A model generated the notes under the pieces. It was not told where the DNA came from. It was given only the letters and a program-made list of their open reading frames with translations, and did not search any database. A stretch of 32,251 bases of DNA from Thermoplasmata archaeon. GTDB lineage: Bacteria; Actinomycetota; Acidimicrobiia; Acidimicrobiales; Acidimicrobiaceae. A program made the translations under genes and the position numbers. Location: the NCBI GenBank assembly GCA_021836665.1, contig JAKBHQ010000050.1, positions 1 through 32,251 on the forward strand, read 5' to 3'. Of the stretch, positions 16,753 to 24,305 are shown in pieces (the first letter of the stretch is position 1; the number at the start of each line of letters is the position of its first letter).

Positions 16753-17586
16753 TTGTCTGGTGAAGGTGTATTGCCACTGGCTGTAGTTAGAGAGCGGTTG
16801 CTTCAGGCGGTTGAGAAGCTGGCTGGTTCAGACGAGTACGAGCGTTTCTTGACCTACTGCTCCAGGTTCCCAGCTTATTCACCGAGGAATTTGTTGCTTC
16901 TGTATTCCCAGGCATCGGCTCGTGGTTTTGAGCCTACCCGTGTGATGGGTTTCAATGCATGGAAGGCTCTCGGTCGCCATGTCAAACGTGGAGAGTTGGG
17001 TCTGAGAATTTGTGCACCTGTCCTGAGAAAGGAATATGGAGTCGATAAGGATGAGGTGCGTTTGAGTTGCTTCCGGATGATCTCCGTCTTTGATGTGAGC
17101 CAGACTGATGGTGCCGAGCTTCTCGAGCCCTTGAAACCTGAGTTACTTAGTGGTCAGAGTAATTCGGAGTGTTTTGAATTCGTTTCAGAGGTCTTGGGTG
17201 CAATGGGCTTTGCTTTGGAGATCGTGAAGCTGGAAGGATGTAACGGTCGGACGGACTTCGTACGTAGAACCGTTTCAATTAGTGCCGGTCTTCCGGAGTT
17301 ACAAAAGTTCAAGACGATTCTTCATGAGTTAGCTCATGCCAAGTTGCACGAGGGATTCGTGGGAGATGTTACTTTGGCTGAGCTGGAAGCCGAGTCGTTC
17401 GCCTTCATGGTGTTTGCATCTTTGGGCCTTGATTCCGGTCCATTTTCGATTCCGTACTTGGTTCGTTGGTGCCAAGGCGTAGTTGGTGAGGATCTGTTGG
17501 GAGCAACGTTGCGTTCAATGAATACTGCAAGGGAATTCATGCTGCTTTTGGAGGAGTGGAATGTGCAGTCCAAGATGCCGGCTTGA
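16753..17586 (+). CDS. ArdC-like protein: ssDNA-binding domain plus HExxH metallopeptidase
   Basis: The product (277 residues) resembles ArdC-type antirestriction proteins. Residues about 10-100 match the ssDNA-binding N-domain (SPRNLLLLYSQA, VMGFNAWKALGRHVKRGELG, and CAPVLRKE before FRMISVFDVSQTDG). The C-terminal half has a zinc peptidase motif, HELAHAKLHE, with a likely third ligand in LAELEAESFAFMV. On plasmids such proteins protect incoming DNA; chromosomal relatives have mostly unknown roles. I choose TTG 16753 because AGAGG lies 7 bases upstream; an in-frame GTG at 16744 overlaps that site. It is a lone gene between the oxidase block and an IS element, which suggests an accessory island. 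Confidence 0.8.
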   Translation: MSGEGVLPLAVVRERLLQAVEKLAGSDEYERFLTYCSRFPAYSPRNLLLLYSQASARGFEPTRVMGFNAWKALGRHVKRGELGLRICAPVLRKEYGVDKDEVRLSCFRMISVFDVSQTDGAELLEPLKPELLSGQSNSECFEFVSEVLGAMGFALEIVKLEGCNGRTDFVRRTVSISAGLPELQKFKTILHELAHAKLHEGFVGDVTLAELEAESFAFMVFASLGLDSGPFSIPYLVRWCQGVVGEDLLGATLRSMNTAREFMLLLEEWNVQSKMPA

Positions 17587-17682
17587 GATGCGCATTGAGA
17601 TGCCGTGATACTGAGGTGGACCCCATCCTTTGGACAATCTGACCGCTACGTTAAGCAATGGGCAGGTGGTTGGGGTTGGTTG

Positions 17683-18522
17683 TCATGCTACTCGGGCTTG
17701 GTCAGTCTGAGCCTGTAAGTAGGCCTCGTCGGGAGTCTTGCCTCCCAGTCCGTCATGGGGCCGTTCGGAATTGTAGAATTCGATGTATCTGGCCAGCCCT
17801 TCTCTGAGTGAGGTGCCGCTGGAAGCGGGATTTAGGTAGATGTGCTCGTACTTGATGGTCCGCCACAATCTCTCCACGAAGACGTTGTCGATGGCTCTGC
17901 CCCGGCCGTCCATGGAGATCGCCACGCCGAGGGACTCCAGTATCGATGTGAATTGCGAGCTGGTGAACTGGGCACCTTGGTCCGAATTGAATATTTCCGG
18001 TGCTCCGTAGAGAGCGAGGGCTTCGGTGAGTGCTGAGACGCAGAAGTCTGCGCCCATGGTGTTGGAGAGCCGCCAGGAGAGCACCTTGCGCGAGTTCCAG
18101 TCAATGATCGCCACCAGGTACATGAAGCCCTTGGCGTAGGGAATGTAGGTTATGTCGGTGGCCCAGGCCTGATTGGGGTGATCGACCACGATGTCTCTGA
18201 GCAGGTAGGGATACTTGATGTGGGCGGGGTTGGCTTTGGTGGTGGTCGGCCCGGGGGCAAGTGAAGAGATGCCCATCAGCTTCATCAGCCGGCGAACCCG
18301 CTTGCGGTTCGCCGGAACGCCGCCAAGGCGGCGCAGCATCTGGGTGATCTTTCTGGAACCAAAGGCGGGATGGGCCATCCAGATGCGGTCGATGGCTGCG
18401 GCGAGGGCCAGGTTCTCGTCGCTCTCCACCTCTTGGCGCTGGTAATAATAGGTAGAGCGCGGAATCGAGAGGAGTTCGCACTGGCGGGCTACCGAGAGGC
18501 CCTCCAGCTCCGGATCGATCAT
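17683..18522 (-). CDS. IS3-family transposase OrfB (DDE integrase domain)
   Basis: This is the catalytic half of the IS3 transposase. The 279-residue frame begins with the HTH_21-like region (CELLSIPRSTYYYQRQ, then HPAFGSRKITQMLRRLG) and continues with the retroviral-type integrase core. The DDE residues are visible in WATDITYIP, FNSDQGAQFTS and NVFVERLWRTIKYEH. The C-terminus has the typical YIEFYNSERPHDGLGGKTP. Its own ATG overlaps the orfA stop by 4 bases, but most product is expected as an OrfAB fusion through a -1 frameshift. The frame upstream of the ATG stays open through SSQERRE, as needed for fusion. Confidence 0.96.
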   Translation of the reverse strand: MIDPELEGLSVARQCELLSIPRSTYYYQRQEVESDENLALAAAIDRIWMAHPAFGSRKITQMLRRLGGVPANRKRVRRLMKLMGISSLAPGPTTTKANPAHIKYPYLLRDIVVDHPNQAWATDITYIPYAKGFMYLVAIIDWNSRKVLSWRLSNTMGADFCVSALTEALALYGAPEIFNSDQGAQFTSSQFTSILESLGVAISMDGRGRAIDNVFVERLWRTIKYEHIYLNPASSGTSLREGLARYIEFYNSERPHDGLGGKTPDEAYLQAQTDQARVA

Positions 18523-18827
18523 CTCCCGTCTCTCTTGACTCGAGAGAGAATCCCTGGCCGTGATGCTAAAAAATCCCTCTCCACCTCCAACTGGCCGATC
18601 TTTTTGTAAAGGGCGTCCACATCGACGGATTCATCGTCGGCCTTGGCACCCTTGGCCCCGAAGACCGAGGTGGCATTCTCGATGAGCTGCTTCTTCCAGG
18701 TCGAGATCTGCGCGGGGTGAACAGCGTAGATCTGGGCGAGCTCAGCGGTGGACTTGTCGCCCTTCAGGGCTTCGATGGCCACCTTGGCCTTGAAATCGGG
18801 CTTGTACTTGTTCCTTCTGGCTGGCAC
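18519..18827 (-). CDS. IS3-family transposase OrfA (DNA-binding)
   Basis: OrfA supplies the helix-turn-helix that binds the terminal repeats. From GTG 18827 the product has 102 residues: NKYKPDFKAKVAIEALKGDK, then STAELAQIYAVHPAQISTWKKQL (the HTH, quoted over its length as residues of about 24-46), then a leucine-zipper-like segment (LYKKIGQLEVERDFL). AAAGGAG lies 6-7 bases before this GTG; a longer frame from 18875 would start outside the usual family N-terminus and nearly at the IS end. The coding sequence ends just after a slippery heptamer. Confidence 0.93.
   Translation of the reverse strand: MPARRNKYKPDFKAKVAIEALKGDKSTAELAQIYAVHPAQISTWKKQLIENATSVFGAKGAKADDESVDVDALYKKIGQLEVERDFLASRPGILSRVKRDGR
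18567..18573 (-). promoter_or_regulatory. Programmed -1 frameshift site of the IS element
   Basis: Read on the minus strand, the orfA codons GAT TTT TTA contain the heptamer T TTT TTA in the correct phase for a -1 slip. After slippage the frame runs through SLSSQERREMIDPELEGL into OrfB, giving an OrfAB fusion as known for IS3 elements. Confidence 0.8.
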
Positions 18828-18888
18828 TGGCGTCTCCTTTACGCCTCGGTGCCCAAAGCTTAGGTAACTGTCCAAGATCCGGGGTCCA

Positions 18889-19023
18889 CTTCACAACATC
18901 GATGGATGTGTCAATAGTAATTTTAACGGTCAGATCTTCGGCGGCTACGATTAGCCACGGAATGAAGGCGGCATTGTCTTCTGCAGAAAGTCGGATTGCC
19001 ATCGATGTTGGCAATCCGTCCAA
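18889..19023 (-). pseudogene. Gene fragment cut off by the IS element (first 45 codons)
   Basis: A minus-strand frame opens at TTG 19023 with a good ribosome binding site (AAAAGGAC, with GGAGG further up). It codes for DGLPTSMAIRLSAEDNAAF and then PWLIVAAEDLTVKITIDTSID up to the IS boundary at 18888. The frame then runs into the IS and stops at 18742. No matching remainder is left on the other side of the IS, where only 30 bases separate it from the ArdC-like gene. I do not recognise the family from 45 residues. The good start signal suggests a once-functional gene whose 3' part was lost on insertion or by a later deletion. Confidence 0.55.
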
Positions 19024-19163
19024 GTCGTCCTTTTGAAACCTCCGCTGCGTTCTATCAATTATTCTTGCATGATGGGTTTGGAGTCATTATTAGATATACC
19101 CCTATTTCAACCTATTACGTGGTGATGAGAGCCTGTCGACGTAATGGAAATAAATGATCTATG

Positions 19164-19178
19164 CCGGAACGGTTCCGG
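19164..19178. repeat. Dyad downstream of the mycofactocin operon
   Basis: CCGGAAC-G-GTTCCGG is a perfect 7-bp inverted repeat about 97 bases past the SDR stop. On the minus strand a T-rich stretch (ATTTATTTCC) follows 10-20 bases later. It could help end the operon transcript or be a protein site. The rest of 19024-19274 shows no convincing gene. Confidence 0.35.
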
Positions 19179-19274
19179 TCAGCGTGGGTTCTCTGTCGGT
19201 GCCTGAGGGTAAAACCGTCAGCACTGCCCAAGGTGTGGCAACTCTGATCTCATGCAGCGGAAATTTTGGCATGT

Positions 19275-20051
19275 TCAGGAGAGCATGCCGGCATCTACTC
19301 GTATATCGGTTCCAGTTATCGAAGCGGCTTGATCCGACAGTAGGTATCCAACCATCGATGCCACCTCGGAGGCTGATATCAGCTGTTGTGTAATGTGGTG
19401 CGTCGCGAACTCTTCCGCAGATGATAGGCGGAAGATCTCTGCGCTAGCTGTCAGGATTGGGGTGTCAGTAGAGCCTGGTGAAACTGTGTTTGCAGTGATT
19501 CCGGTTCCCTTCAGGTCGAGGGCCAACGTCCTGATCAGTCCGATGACTGCGTGCTTTGACGCAACGTAGTCCGACATGGTTTCTAATGGTAAGTGGCCAG
19601 CGGCTGAGGCAATGGCAACGAACGATCTCCTATGTTCGGCGTCTGCGGCCAAAATCGCGGGCATGGCGACGTTTATTAGGTTTAGTACACCAAAATAGTT
19701 GATGTCGAAAGTAAGCCTGTGAGTTTCCAGATCTGTCAACCAGGCTGGCTTGCCTCCGCTTACCACTCCAGCGCAGGCCACGGCAGCGCATAGTTCTCCC
19801 AGTTCCAAAGCGCGTTCTACAACGGCCCTCAACTGCTCTGGAGATCTCACGTCGGCCTTCAGTGGATGAATTCGATCATGCTCTTTAAGCGAGCTGAGCA
19901 TTTCCGGACTTGCCAGTGGATACCGAAGACCTGGGATTTCCGCTGCTATGTCACAGGCGACCACTGTCCAGCCGCTCCTGGCTAGGTGCAGTGCCGACTC
20001 TCTTCCGATGCCTCTTGCTGCCCCCGTAACTATTACTACTCTGTGTTTCAC
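19275..20051 (-). CDS. Mycofactocin-coupled short-chain dehydrogenase
   Basis: This 258-residue SDR has the Rossmann motif TGAARGIG (residues 9-16), acidic D34 favouring NAD over NADP, and the catalytic set N118, S149, Y162 and K166 (YVASK). Just after the second strand it carries the insertion AAEIPGLRYPLASPEMLSS (residues 36-54), which resembles the YPLATPEDL insert of mycofactocin-associated SDRs such as carveol dehydrogenases. In those enzymes the nicotinamide stays bound and mycofactocin is the external acceptor. The start is GTG, overlapping the mftE stop by 4 bases, so it is the last gene of the operon. The substrate cannot be read from the sequence; a secondary alcohol is likely by family. 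Confidence 0.9.
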   Translation of the reverse strand: MKHRVVIVTGAARGIGRESALHLARSGWTVVACDIAAEIPGLRYPLASPEMLSSLKEHDRIHPLKADVRSPEQLRAVVERALELGELCAAVACAGVVSGGKPAWLTDLETHRLTFDINYFGVLNLINVAMPAILAADAEHRRSFVAIASAAGHLPLETMSDYVASKHAVIGLIRTLALDLKGTGITANTVSPGSTDTPILTASAEIFRLSSAEEFATHHITQQLISASEVASMVGYLLSDQAASITGTDIRVDAGMLS

Positions 20052-20836
20052 ACGCGTCGACCTTTGTCGGAGAGAGAACCGTTCAGTTCGGAAATCTGGT
20101 ACTTGTCGAATCCGGTTATCAAGTCATCGGCAAATGCGGCGAGGATGGCGCATCCTTCCTCGTAGCTAGCTCCGCTTGGGTCGCCGATTATTCCTGAGTC
20201 GGAAATTGCGGTTACGCCTTCAGTTCTGATGCGCTGCATTAGTCCTGGGCTGCTAGCAGGCGAACCAACTACTCCACCGGTTTCGCCAACCAAGTTCGGT
20301 GTAAGTGCCAGCATGATGGATGTTTCAGTCCTGCCGGCGTGTAGATCAGGGTCCCATAGTCCTTTGGATCCTGGCTCAATGGCCCATCTCTCAGCGGCAC
20401 TCGTTAGAGCCTTTACGGTGGGGAACCAGTAGTAGATCTTTCGTCCCTCCGTCGCTAGGAGTCGGGCTGCTCGTGCGATTGGCTCGATATTCCCACCGTG
20501 TGCACTTACTATTGCGACGCCATTAAACTGGTCGGCGGACCTTACTAGCTCCACGACTAGGAATTCCAGGGCATTTTGGCCCATCGAAAGTGTTCCCAAG
20601 ACGCCTTTGTGTTCGCCGGATGAGCCGTATGGCAGCGGGGGAGCGACAACGGTGGAACTGGGCCGAACTCTGTTGAGTTCAATCGCTAGCGCCATCGATA
20701 TGAACGTATCGGTGCCTAAGGGTAGATGGGGACCGTGCTGCTCAGTTGATCCAATTGGCAGGACCAGAGTTGGGATAGTATCTCGGTCCTTTAGATCCTT
20801 CGCTGTGTACGAATCAAGGTTCATCGCCAATTTCAA
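20048..20836 (-). CDS. mftE: Mycofactocin maturation peptidase, creatininase family
   Basis: MftE releases the C-terminal Val-Tyr-derived core from the MftC-modified MftA peptide. The 262-residue product has the creatininase fold and its metal-binding residues: E32 and H34 (STEQHGPH), D43, H113 (SAHGGN) and E171 (AGRTETS). GEHKGVLGTLS near residue 74 is a further family mark. I take TTG 20836 as start because GGGAG lies just upstream; an in-frame ATG at 20824 is possible. The gene overlaps the end of etfB and the start of the SDR. It lies about 7.5 kb from mftC with the redox genes in between, which ties those genes to the mycofactocin system. Confidence 0.92.
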   Translation of the reverse strand: MKLAMNLDSYTAKDLKDRDTIPTLVLPIGSTEQHGPHLPLGTDTFISMALAIELNRVRPSSTVVAPPLPYGSSGEHKGVLGTLSMGQNALEFLVVELVRSADQFNGVAIVSAHGGNIEPIARAARLLATEGRKIYYWFPTVKALTSAAERWAIEPGSKGLWDPDLHAGRTETSIMLALTPNLVGETGGVVGSPASSPGLMQRIRTEGVTAISDSGIIGDPSGASYEEGCAILAAFADDLITGFDKYQISELNGSLSDKGRRV

Positions 20837-21674
20837 TCAACTCCCACTCAATTAGGGTATCGAGGATAAGTCTGGCTGCAACTTCCGGAGATAGTTCCAC
20901 CACCATTGGAGTTGCACTTGTCGTGTCGAGCTTGAGGATGGAGGATAGTTTTTCGCGTTCCAATACACCTGTTGGCGCTGAAGTGTAGGTGGCGTAGAAT
21001 CGCTGGGCGGCGGTGCTAATCGGATCACTCTCGTTGATTGCTGAGCTGGCATGGAAAATCGTGATGGCGTTTGATGGTCGGGTAGCTTCGATCGCACTTC
21101 CAAGGGACGACCGTTTTGGGCGGAAGTTTGTTGGCTCGACCGAAATTAGGGCGGGACCAGTGATCTCGGCTACTTCGATGTACGAACCAAAACACCTCCT
21201 TTTGAGCCAAAGTGACCCAACCGGAGTTCCTTCGGACGACTCGACGGCAATCACGGAGGACACCAATGTCCAATCCATTCGCTGTGCCAGATAGAGCGGG
21301 GTGCTTCCAGATCCAAGTTCGGTCGAGTAGTCACCGGTGACGATATATGTGGCGGAGAGCTGGAACGCCAGTTGCGCTATGAGATCCGCCCTTACCGCTG
21401 GTCCAACTTCCGGCGCTGGAATCCTTATTAGTCCTTCTACCTCGAACTCGGCAGCATCTCTCAACGTCGTTTCGGTGAACTCATCTCCGACGGTGCATAC
21501 GTAGAGATTGGTCCCGGTGGCCACGGCAATTTGCTGAGCAATCGCTATTGCTGAAACGTCGGCGGCCGACAGTCCGTATTCCGATGCAACTGGCCTCTCT
21601 TGCACAGCCTGTATAGCCCGGCGAACTTGATGTTTCACCACTACAATTACGGCGTCCTTACCCAATTCAACCAT
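20814..21674 (-). CDS. Electron transfer flavoprotein beta subunit, mycofactocin-type (FixA-like)
   Basis: The 286-residue protein has an EtfB-like alpha/beta fold: VIVVVKHQ at the N-terminus, an alternating middle part (YVCTVGDEFTETTLRDAAEF), TYIVTGDYSTELGSGSTPLYL in the place of the family's AMP/FAD-site strand (quoted in part), and LAQRMDWTLVSSV. It is divergent: the usual acidic residue after the VKQVPD-like opening is missing and the C-terminal third (after about 205) does not look like standard EtfB. The partner etfA is four genes upstream in the same operon. ATG 21674 is chosen because the frame upstream lies inside fixX. The genes overlap by 8 bases. I recall an annotation class of mycofactocin-associated ETF subunits, which this fits. 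Confidence 0.75.
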   Translation of the reverse strand: MVELGKDAVIVVVKHQVRRAIQAVQERPVASEYGLSAADVSAIAIAQQIAVATGTNLYVCTVGDEFTETTLRDAAEFEVEGLIRIPAPEVGPAVRADLIAQLAFQLSATYIVTGDYSTELGSGSTPLYLAQRMDWTLVSSVIAVESSEGTPVGSLWLKRRCFGSYIEVAEITGPALISVEPTNFRPKRSSLGSAIEATRPSNAITIFHASSAINESDPISTAAQRFYATYTSAPTGVLEREKLSSILKLDTTSATPMVVELSPEVAARLILDTLIEWELIEIGDEP

Positions 21675-22008
21675 GGTGAAAGACGACTCCCATCCCTCCA
21701 GCGGGATACGACCAAGAGATTGCACCTTCGCGATTGCACACCACGTAGCACGTACCGCACTCGAAGCACTGCTCGTAGTTGAATACGACAGCTCCATCGT
21801 GGCGAACCACGAACAACTGGGCGGGACAGGCCCAGACACATGCTTGGGTAGAGCACTCTCTGCAAATCTCGCCGTCTACGACGATATGTGCGGTGCTGGC
21901 TATTCGAAAGTCGCAGAGGTCGAGTCTGCTTGACATCCCCCCAGCGCCTGTTCCTGGCAAAGTGGCCGCCCATGGATCGACGAATACCGTGGCCTTGTTC
22001 TCTTTCAT
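21667..22008 (-). CDS. fixX: FixX-like two-cluster ferredoxin
   Basis: The 113-residue product has eight Cys arranged as for two [4Fe-4S] clusters: C49, C52, C57, C61 (CRECSTQACVWACP) and C81, C84, C87, C91 (CFECGTCYVVCN). A 48-residue N-terminal extension with two Gly/Thr-rich stretches precedes them. FixX forms the iron-sulfur part of the FixCX quinone reductase, which corresponds to the C-terminal domain of one-piece ETF-quinone oxidoreductase. ATG 22008 is chosen over the upstream frame start at 22053: it overlaps the fixC stop as ATGA and GGAGG lies about 9 bases before it. Confidence 0.9.
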   Translation of the reverse strand: MKENKATVFVDPWAATLPGTGAGGMSSRLDLCDFRIASTAHIVVDGEICRECSTQACVWACPAQLFVVRHDGAVVFNYEQCFECGTCYVVCNREGAISWSYPAGGMGVVFHHG

Positions 22009-23300
22009 CGGAACGTCCTCCACCCCGCAATCAGATCCTGTAACAGTTGCCATCTACTGATTCCCGAGCTTTCGCGCGCTTTTCGTAAAAGTTCCCCCAG
22101 CCCAGCTTTGGGTACGGGGTCGCCCACTGTGAGCAGGCTGGCTAAAAACTCCGTTGCCAGTTTAGGGTAGCCCCTCTGCACGGAATCGGACATAACGAGG
22201 TGGGGGGCGTTCTGGAACCTGACGTGGTTTTTACCCACAAAGCTGGCCTTTAAGAGTCTGTCATAGGATTTGAAGTCGACAGGCCTGTCCGACTTCGATG
22301 CTGAGGCAGCAAACTCTCCAGCCACAAAACCCGAACCTATCGCCATGTTCACTCCTTCCAGCCAGATTCCGGTTGCAAGGCAGGTCGATGCAGCGTCACC
22401 CGCTACCACCATGCCATCGATGGAAAGTTTTGGCCAGCTCCGGTAGCCGGCCTCTGGGATCAGGTGGGCAGAGTATTCGACGAGTTCGCTCTGGGCGAAA
22501 AATGGCTCGATCGACGGATGCGATCGAAGGTCTGCGATTATTTTCTCTGGCCGAACCTTGGCACTGCGGAGGTCAGCGAGCGAAAGGACCACCCCGATAC
22601 TGATCGTGTCTGAGTTGGTGTAGAGAAAGCCACCCCCTGAAATGGTGCCGGTGGCGCCGAGAATTTCGATATCGACACCACAGTCTGACTGTACCGAGAA
22701 GATCGAATCGATTCTAGATTTAGACAGTCGGTACACTTCTTTGGCGCCAAGCGTGAGATCTTCGGCTTTGAAGTTCGGGTAGAGCCCCACTTCTTTTGCT
22801 AGAAGTGAGTTGACACCATCTGCGGCGACCACCACTCCGCTGATCTCAGCTCCGTCGCGATCGGTTACAACTCCGGTTACCCGACCCTTCGCATCACGGG
22901 TAACTCCTTTTATTAGGGTTGAGCAGACGAGATCTGCACCGGCTTTTTGGGCCTTGGACGCGAGCCAGCGGTCGAAGTCAGCTCGGTACGCCGTCGCTCC
23001 ATTCTTGCGCCCCGTTCTCCAGGTGGGGTCGTCGTAATCGATCGTCACCGAACGATCTCCGGACAGCAACATCGTGCTCCGCCTAGTAATCCATCGTTCG
23101 ACTGGCACCTCGTTCTGCCAGTCGGGAATGTATCTTTCGAGAATGCCCGGGTAGATCACTCCACCGTAGACATTCTTGGAGCCGGGGAACGGTCCACGTT
23201 CGACAAGGAGTACCTTTGCGCCAGCTGATGATGCCGCAATAGCAGCAGCAGAACCCGCTGGGCCAGCACCGACTACGACCACATCGTAGTTATCCTTCAT
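22005..23300 (-). CDS. fixC: FixC-like ETF-quinone oxidoreductase, flavoprotein part
   Basis: The 431-residue FAD protein begins with the dinucleotide motif VVVVGAGPAGSAAAIAAS (residues 7-24), followed by ERGPFPGSKNVYGGVIYPGI, a clear FixC/geranylgeranyl-reductase-group signature. GVVVAADGVNSLLAKEVG is the second FAD motif (about 176) and GMVVAGDAAST the third (about 295). It should take electrons from the ETF pair and pass them through FixX to the quinone pool at the membrane. It lies between etfA (51-base gap) and fixX (4-base overlap). Known FixABCX complexes can bifurcate electrons to quinone and ferredoxin; whether this set does so cannot be told from the sequence. Confidence 0.93.
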   Translation of the reverse strand: MKDNYDVVVVGAGPAGSAAAIAASSAGAKVLLVERGPFPGSKNVYGGVIYPGILERYIPDWQNEVPVERWITRRSTMLLSGDRSVTIDYDDPTWRTGRKNGATAYRADFDRWLASKAQKAGADLVCSTLIKGVTRDAKGRVTGVVTDRDGAEISGVVVAADGVNSLLAKEVGLYPNFKAEDLTLGAKEVYRLSKSRIDSIFSVQSDCGVDIEILGATGTISGGGFLYTNSDTISIGVVLSLADLRSAKVRPEKIIADLRSHPSIEPFFAQSELVEYSAHLIPEAGYRSWPKLSIDGMVVAGDAASTCLATGIWLEGVNMAIGSGFVAGEFAASASKSDRPVDFKSYDRLLKASFVGKNHVRFQNAPHLVMSDSVQRGYPKLATEFLASLLTVGDPVPKAGLGELLRKARESSGISRWQLLQDLIAGWRTFR

Positions 23301-23351
23301 CTTTTGCCACCGGGTCCCGATCTGGTCGCACTACAAACATTGAAAGTGTGG

Positions 23352-24305
23352 TCACTGTACGCCCTTCAACAGTTCTAAGAGCTGGCGCAGTACTGCCGGG
23401 GCGTCGGCCACGATGGCGATCCTGCTGGACCTCATCATCTGACAACCTCTGTCAATGTTGACCGAAATTGTCTTTTCAGGAAGTTCGACACCTGCTAAGT
23501 GCTGGATGGCCCCTGAAACTCCGAATGTTATGTAGACCGATGGGGAGACACCGGCGCCGGTCGTGCCGATCTGTCGGTCGTGGGGAGCCCAGCCGGCGTC
23601 GGTGACAAGGCGAGTGGCCCCGACAGCTGCGCCGATTATTTCTGCGAACTGTACCATCTTGCCGTACTCCTCTACGGACCCGACACCGATACCAGCACAT
23701 ACAATGTGCTCCGCCTCGCCAAGATCTCCGGATGCTCCTGCGCTAGAGAGTGTTTGGGCTGATTGGTAACCTGACCTAGCATCAGGGCCCTGGTCAGATA
23801 ACATCCTTAGCTGAGCTAGATCTAGCGGATCACCCGGTCCAACCGGTGTCGCCTGAAACAGCAAGATACTCGGACCAGAGGTCGAATGTGTCTCGATAAT
23901 GGTCGAGTGTCGTCTGGAGACAGTTACCGTGTCAACCCCTACAGACGTAACCTCTGTCCATATCGGCGCCGAAGTCATTCTTGCGGTCTCAACAGCGGAG
24001 ATCTGGGAATCTGGGTCATTACCAAAAATGGTATTGGGAAATTCGGGATGCAGACTGTTTAGTGTTTGTGTAGCTACGGAGTGCCAACTTCTACCTCCGT
24101 TGACGAGGTGCGCTCGGATTGGCTGTTGTGCCACTATAGGTGGTCTGGTCAGCTCTTTTTCATCTGTCTTTACGATGATAATTTCGTAACCTGCTGGGTT
24201 GGTCGATGCCGAGTAGAGTGCGGAAGCGGCCTGCTTGCTGATCGTTCCTGATCTCAAAGTAATTATTACGACCGGTATATTAGGGCCCAGTTCAACCCGA
24301 TTCAT
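23352..24305 (-). CDS. Electron transfer flavoprotein alpha subunit, mycofactocin-type (FixB-like)
   Basis: The C-terminal FAD domain is classical: AEHIVCAGIGVGS near 200, LVTDAGWAPHDRQIGTTGAG, then PSVYITFGVSGAIQHLAG (about 255-272), and the final VNIDRGCQMMRSSRIAIVADA (quoted in part), which correspond to the FAD-binding stretches of EtfA. The N-terminal domain (residues 1 to about 180) is more divergent than usual. The 317-residue length is typical. Its ATG overlaps the stop of the FadH/OYE-like gene upstream by 4 bases. With EtfB it should form a soluble carrier between a flavin dehydrogenase and FixCX. Confidence 0.93.
   Translation of the reverse strand: MNRVELGPNIPVVIITLRSGTISKQAASALYSASTNPAGYEIIIVKTDEKELTRPPIVAQQPIRAHLVNGGRSWHSVATQTLNSLHPEFPNTIFGNDPDSQISAVETARMTSAPIWTEVTSVGVDTVTVSRRHSTIIETHSTSGPSILLFQATPVGPGDPLDLAQLRMLSDQGPDARSGYQSAQTLSSAGASGDLGEAEHIVCAGIGVGSVEEYGKMVQFAEIIGAAVGATRLVTDAGWAPHDRQIGTTGAGVSPSVYITFGVSGAIQHLAGVELPEKTISVNIDRGCQMMRSSRIAIVADAPAVLRQLLELLKGVQ

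Larger units (their letters stand above)
17617..18888 (-). mobile_element. IS3-family insertion sequence, apparently intact
   Basis: The element is 1272 bp and is bounded by imperfect inverted repeats: TGGACCCCATCCTTTGGACA at the left end and TGGACCCCGGATCTTGGACA (read on the minus strand) at the right. It carries orfA and orfB on the minus strand. I see no short target-site duplication: AGG precedes it and CTT follows. The element looks more GC-rich than its surroundings. The right end cuts an unrelated reading frame after 45 codons. Confidence 0.9.

Noticed and set aside
18289..18315. Perfect 10-bp hairpin CCGGCGAACC / GGTTCGCCGG inside orfB
   Set aside because: It lies in the coding sequence for a basic stretch (NRKRVRRL) and can be explained by codon choice. 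It is too far from the frameshift site to stimulate it.
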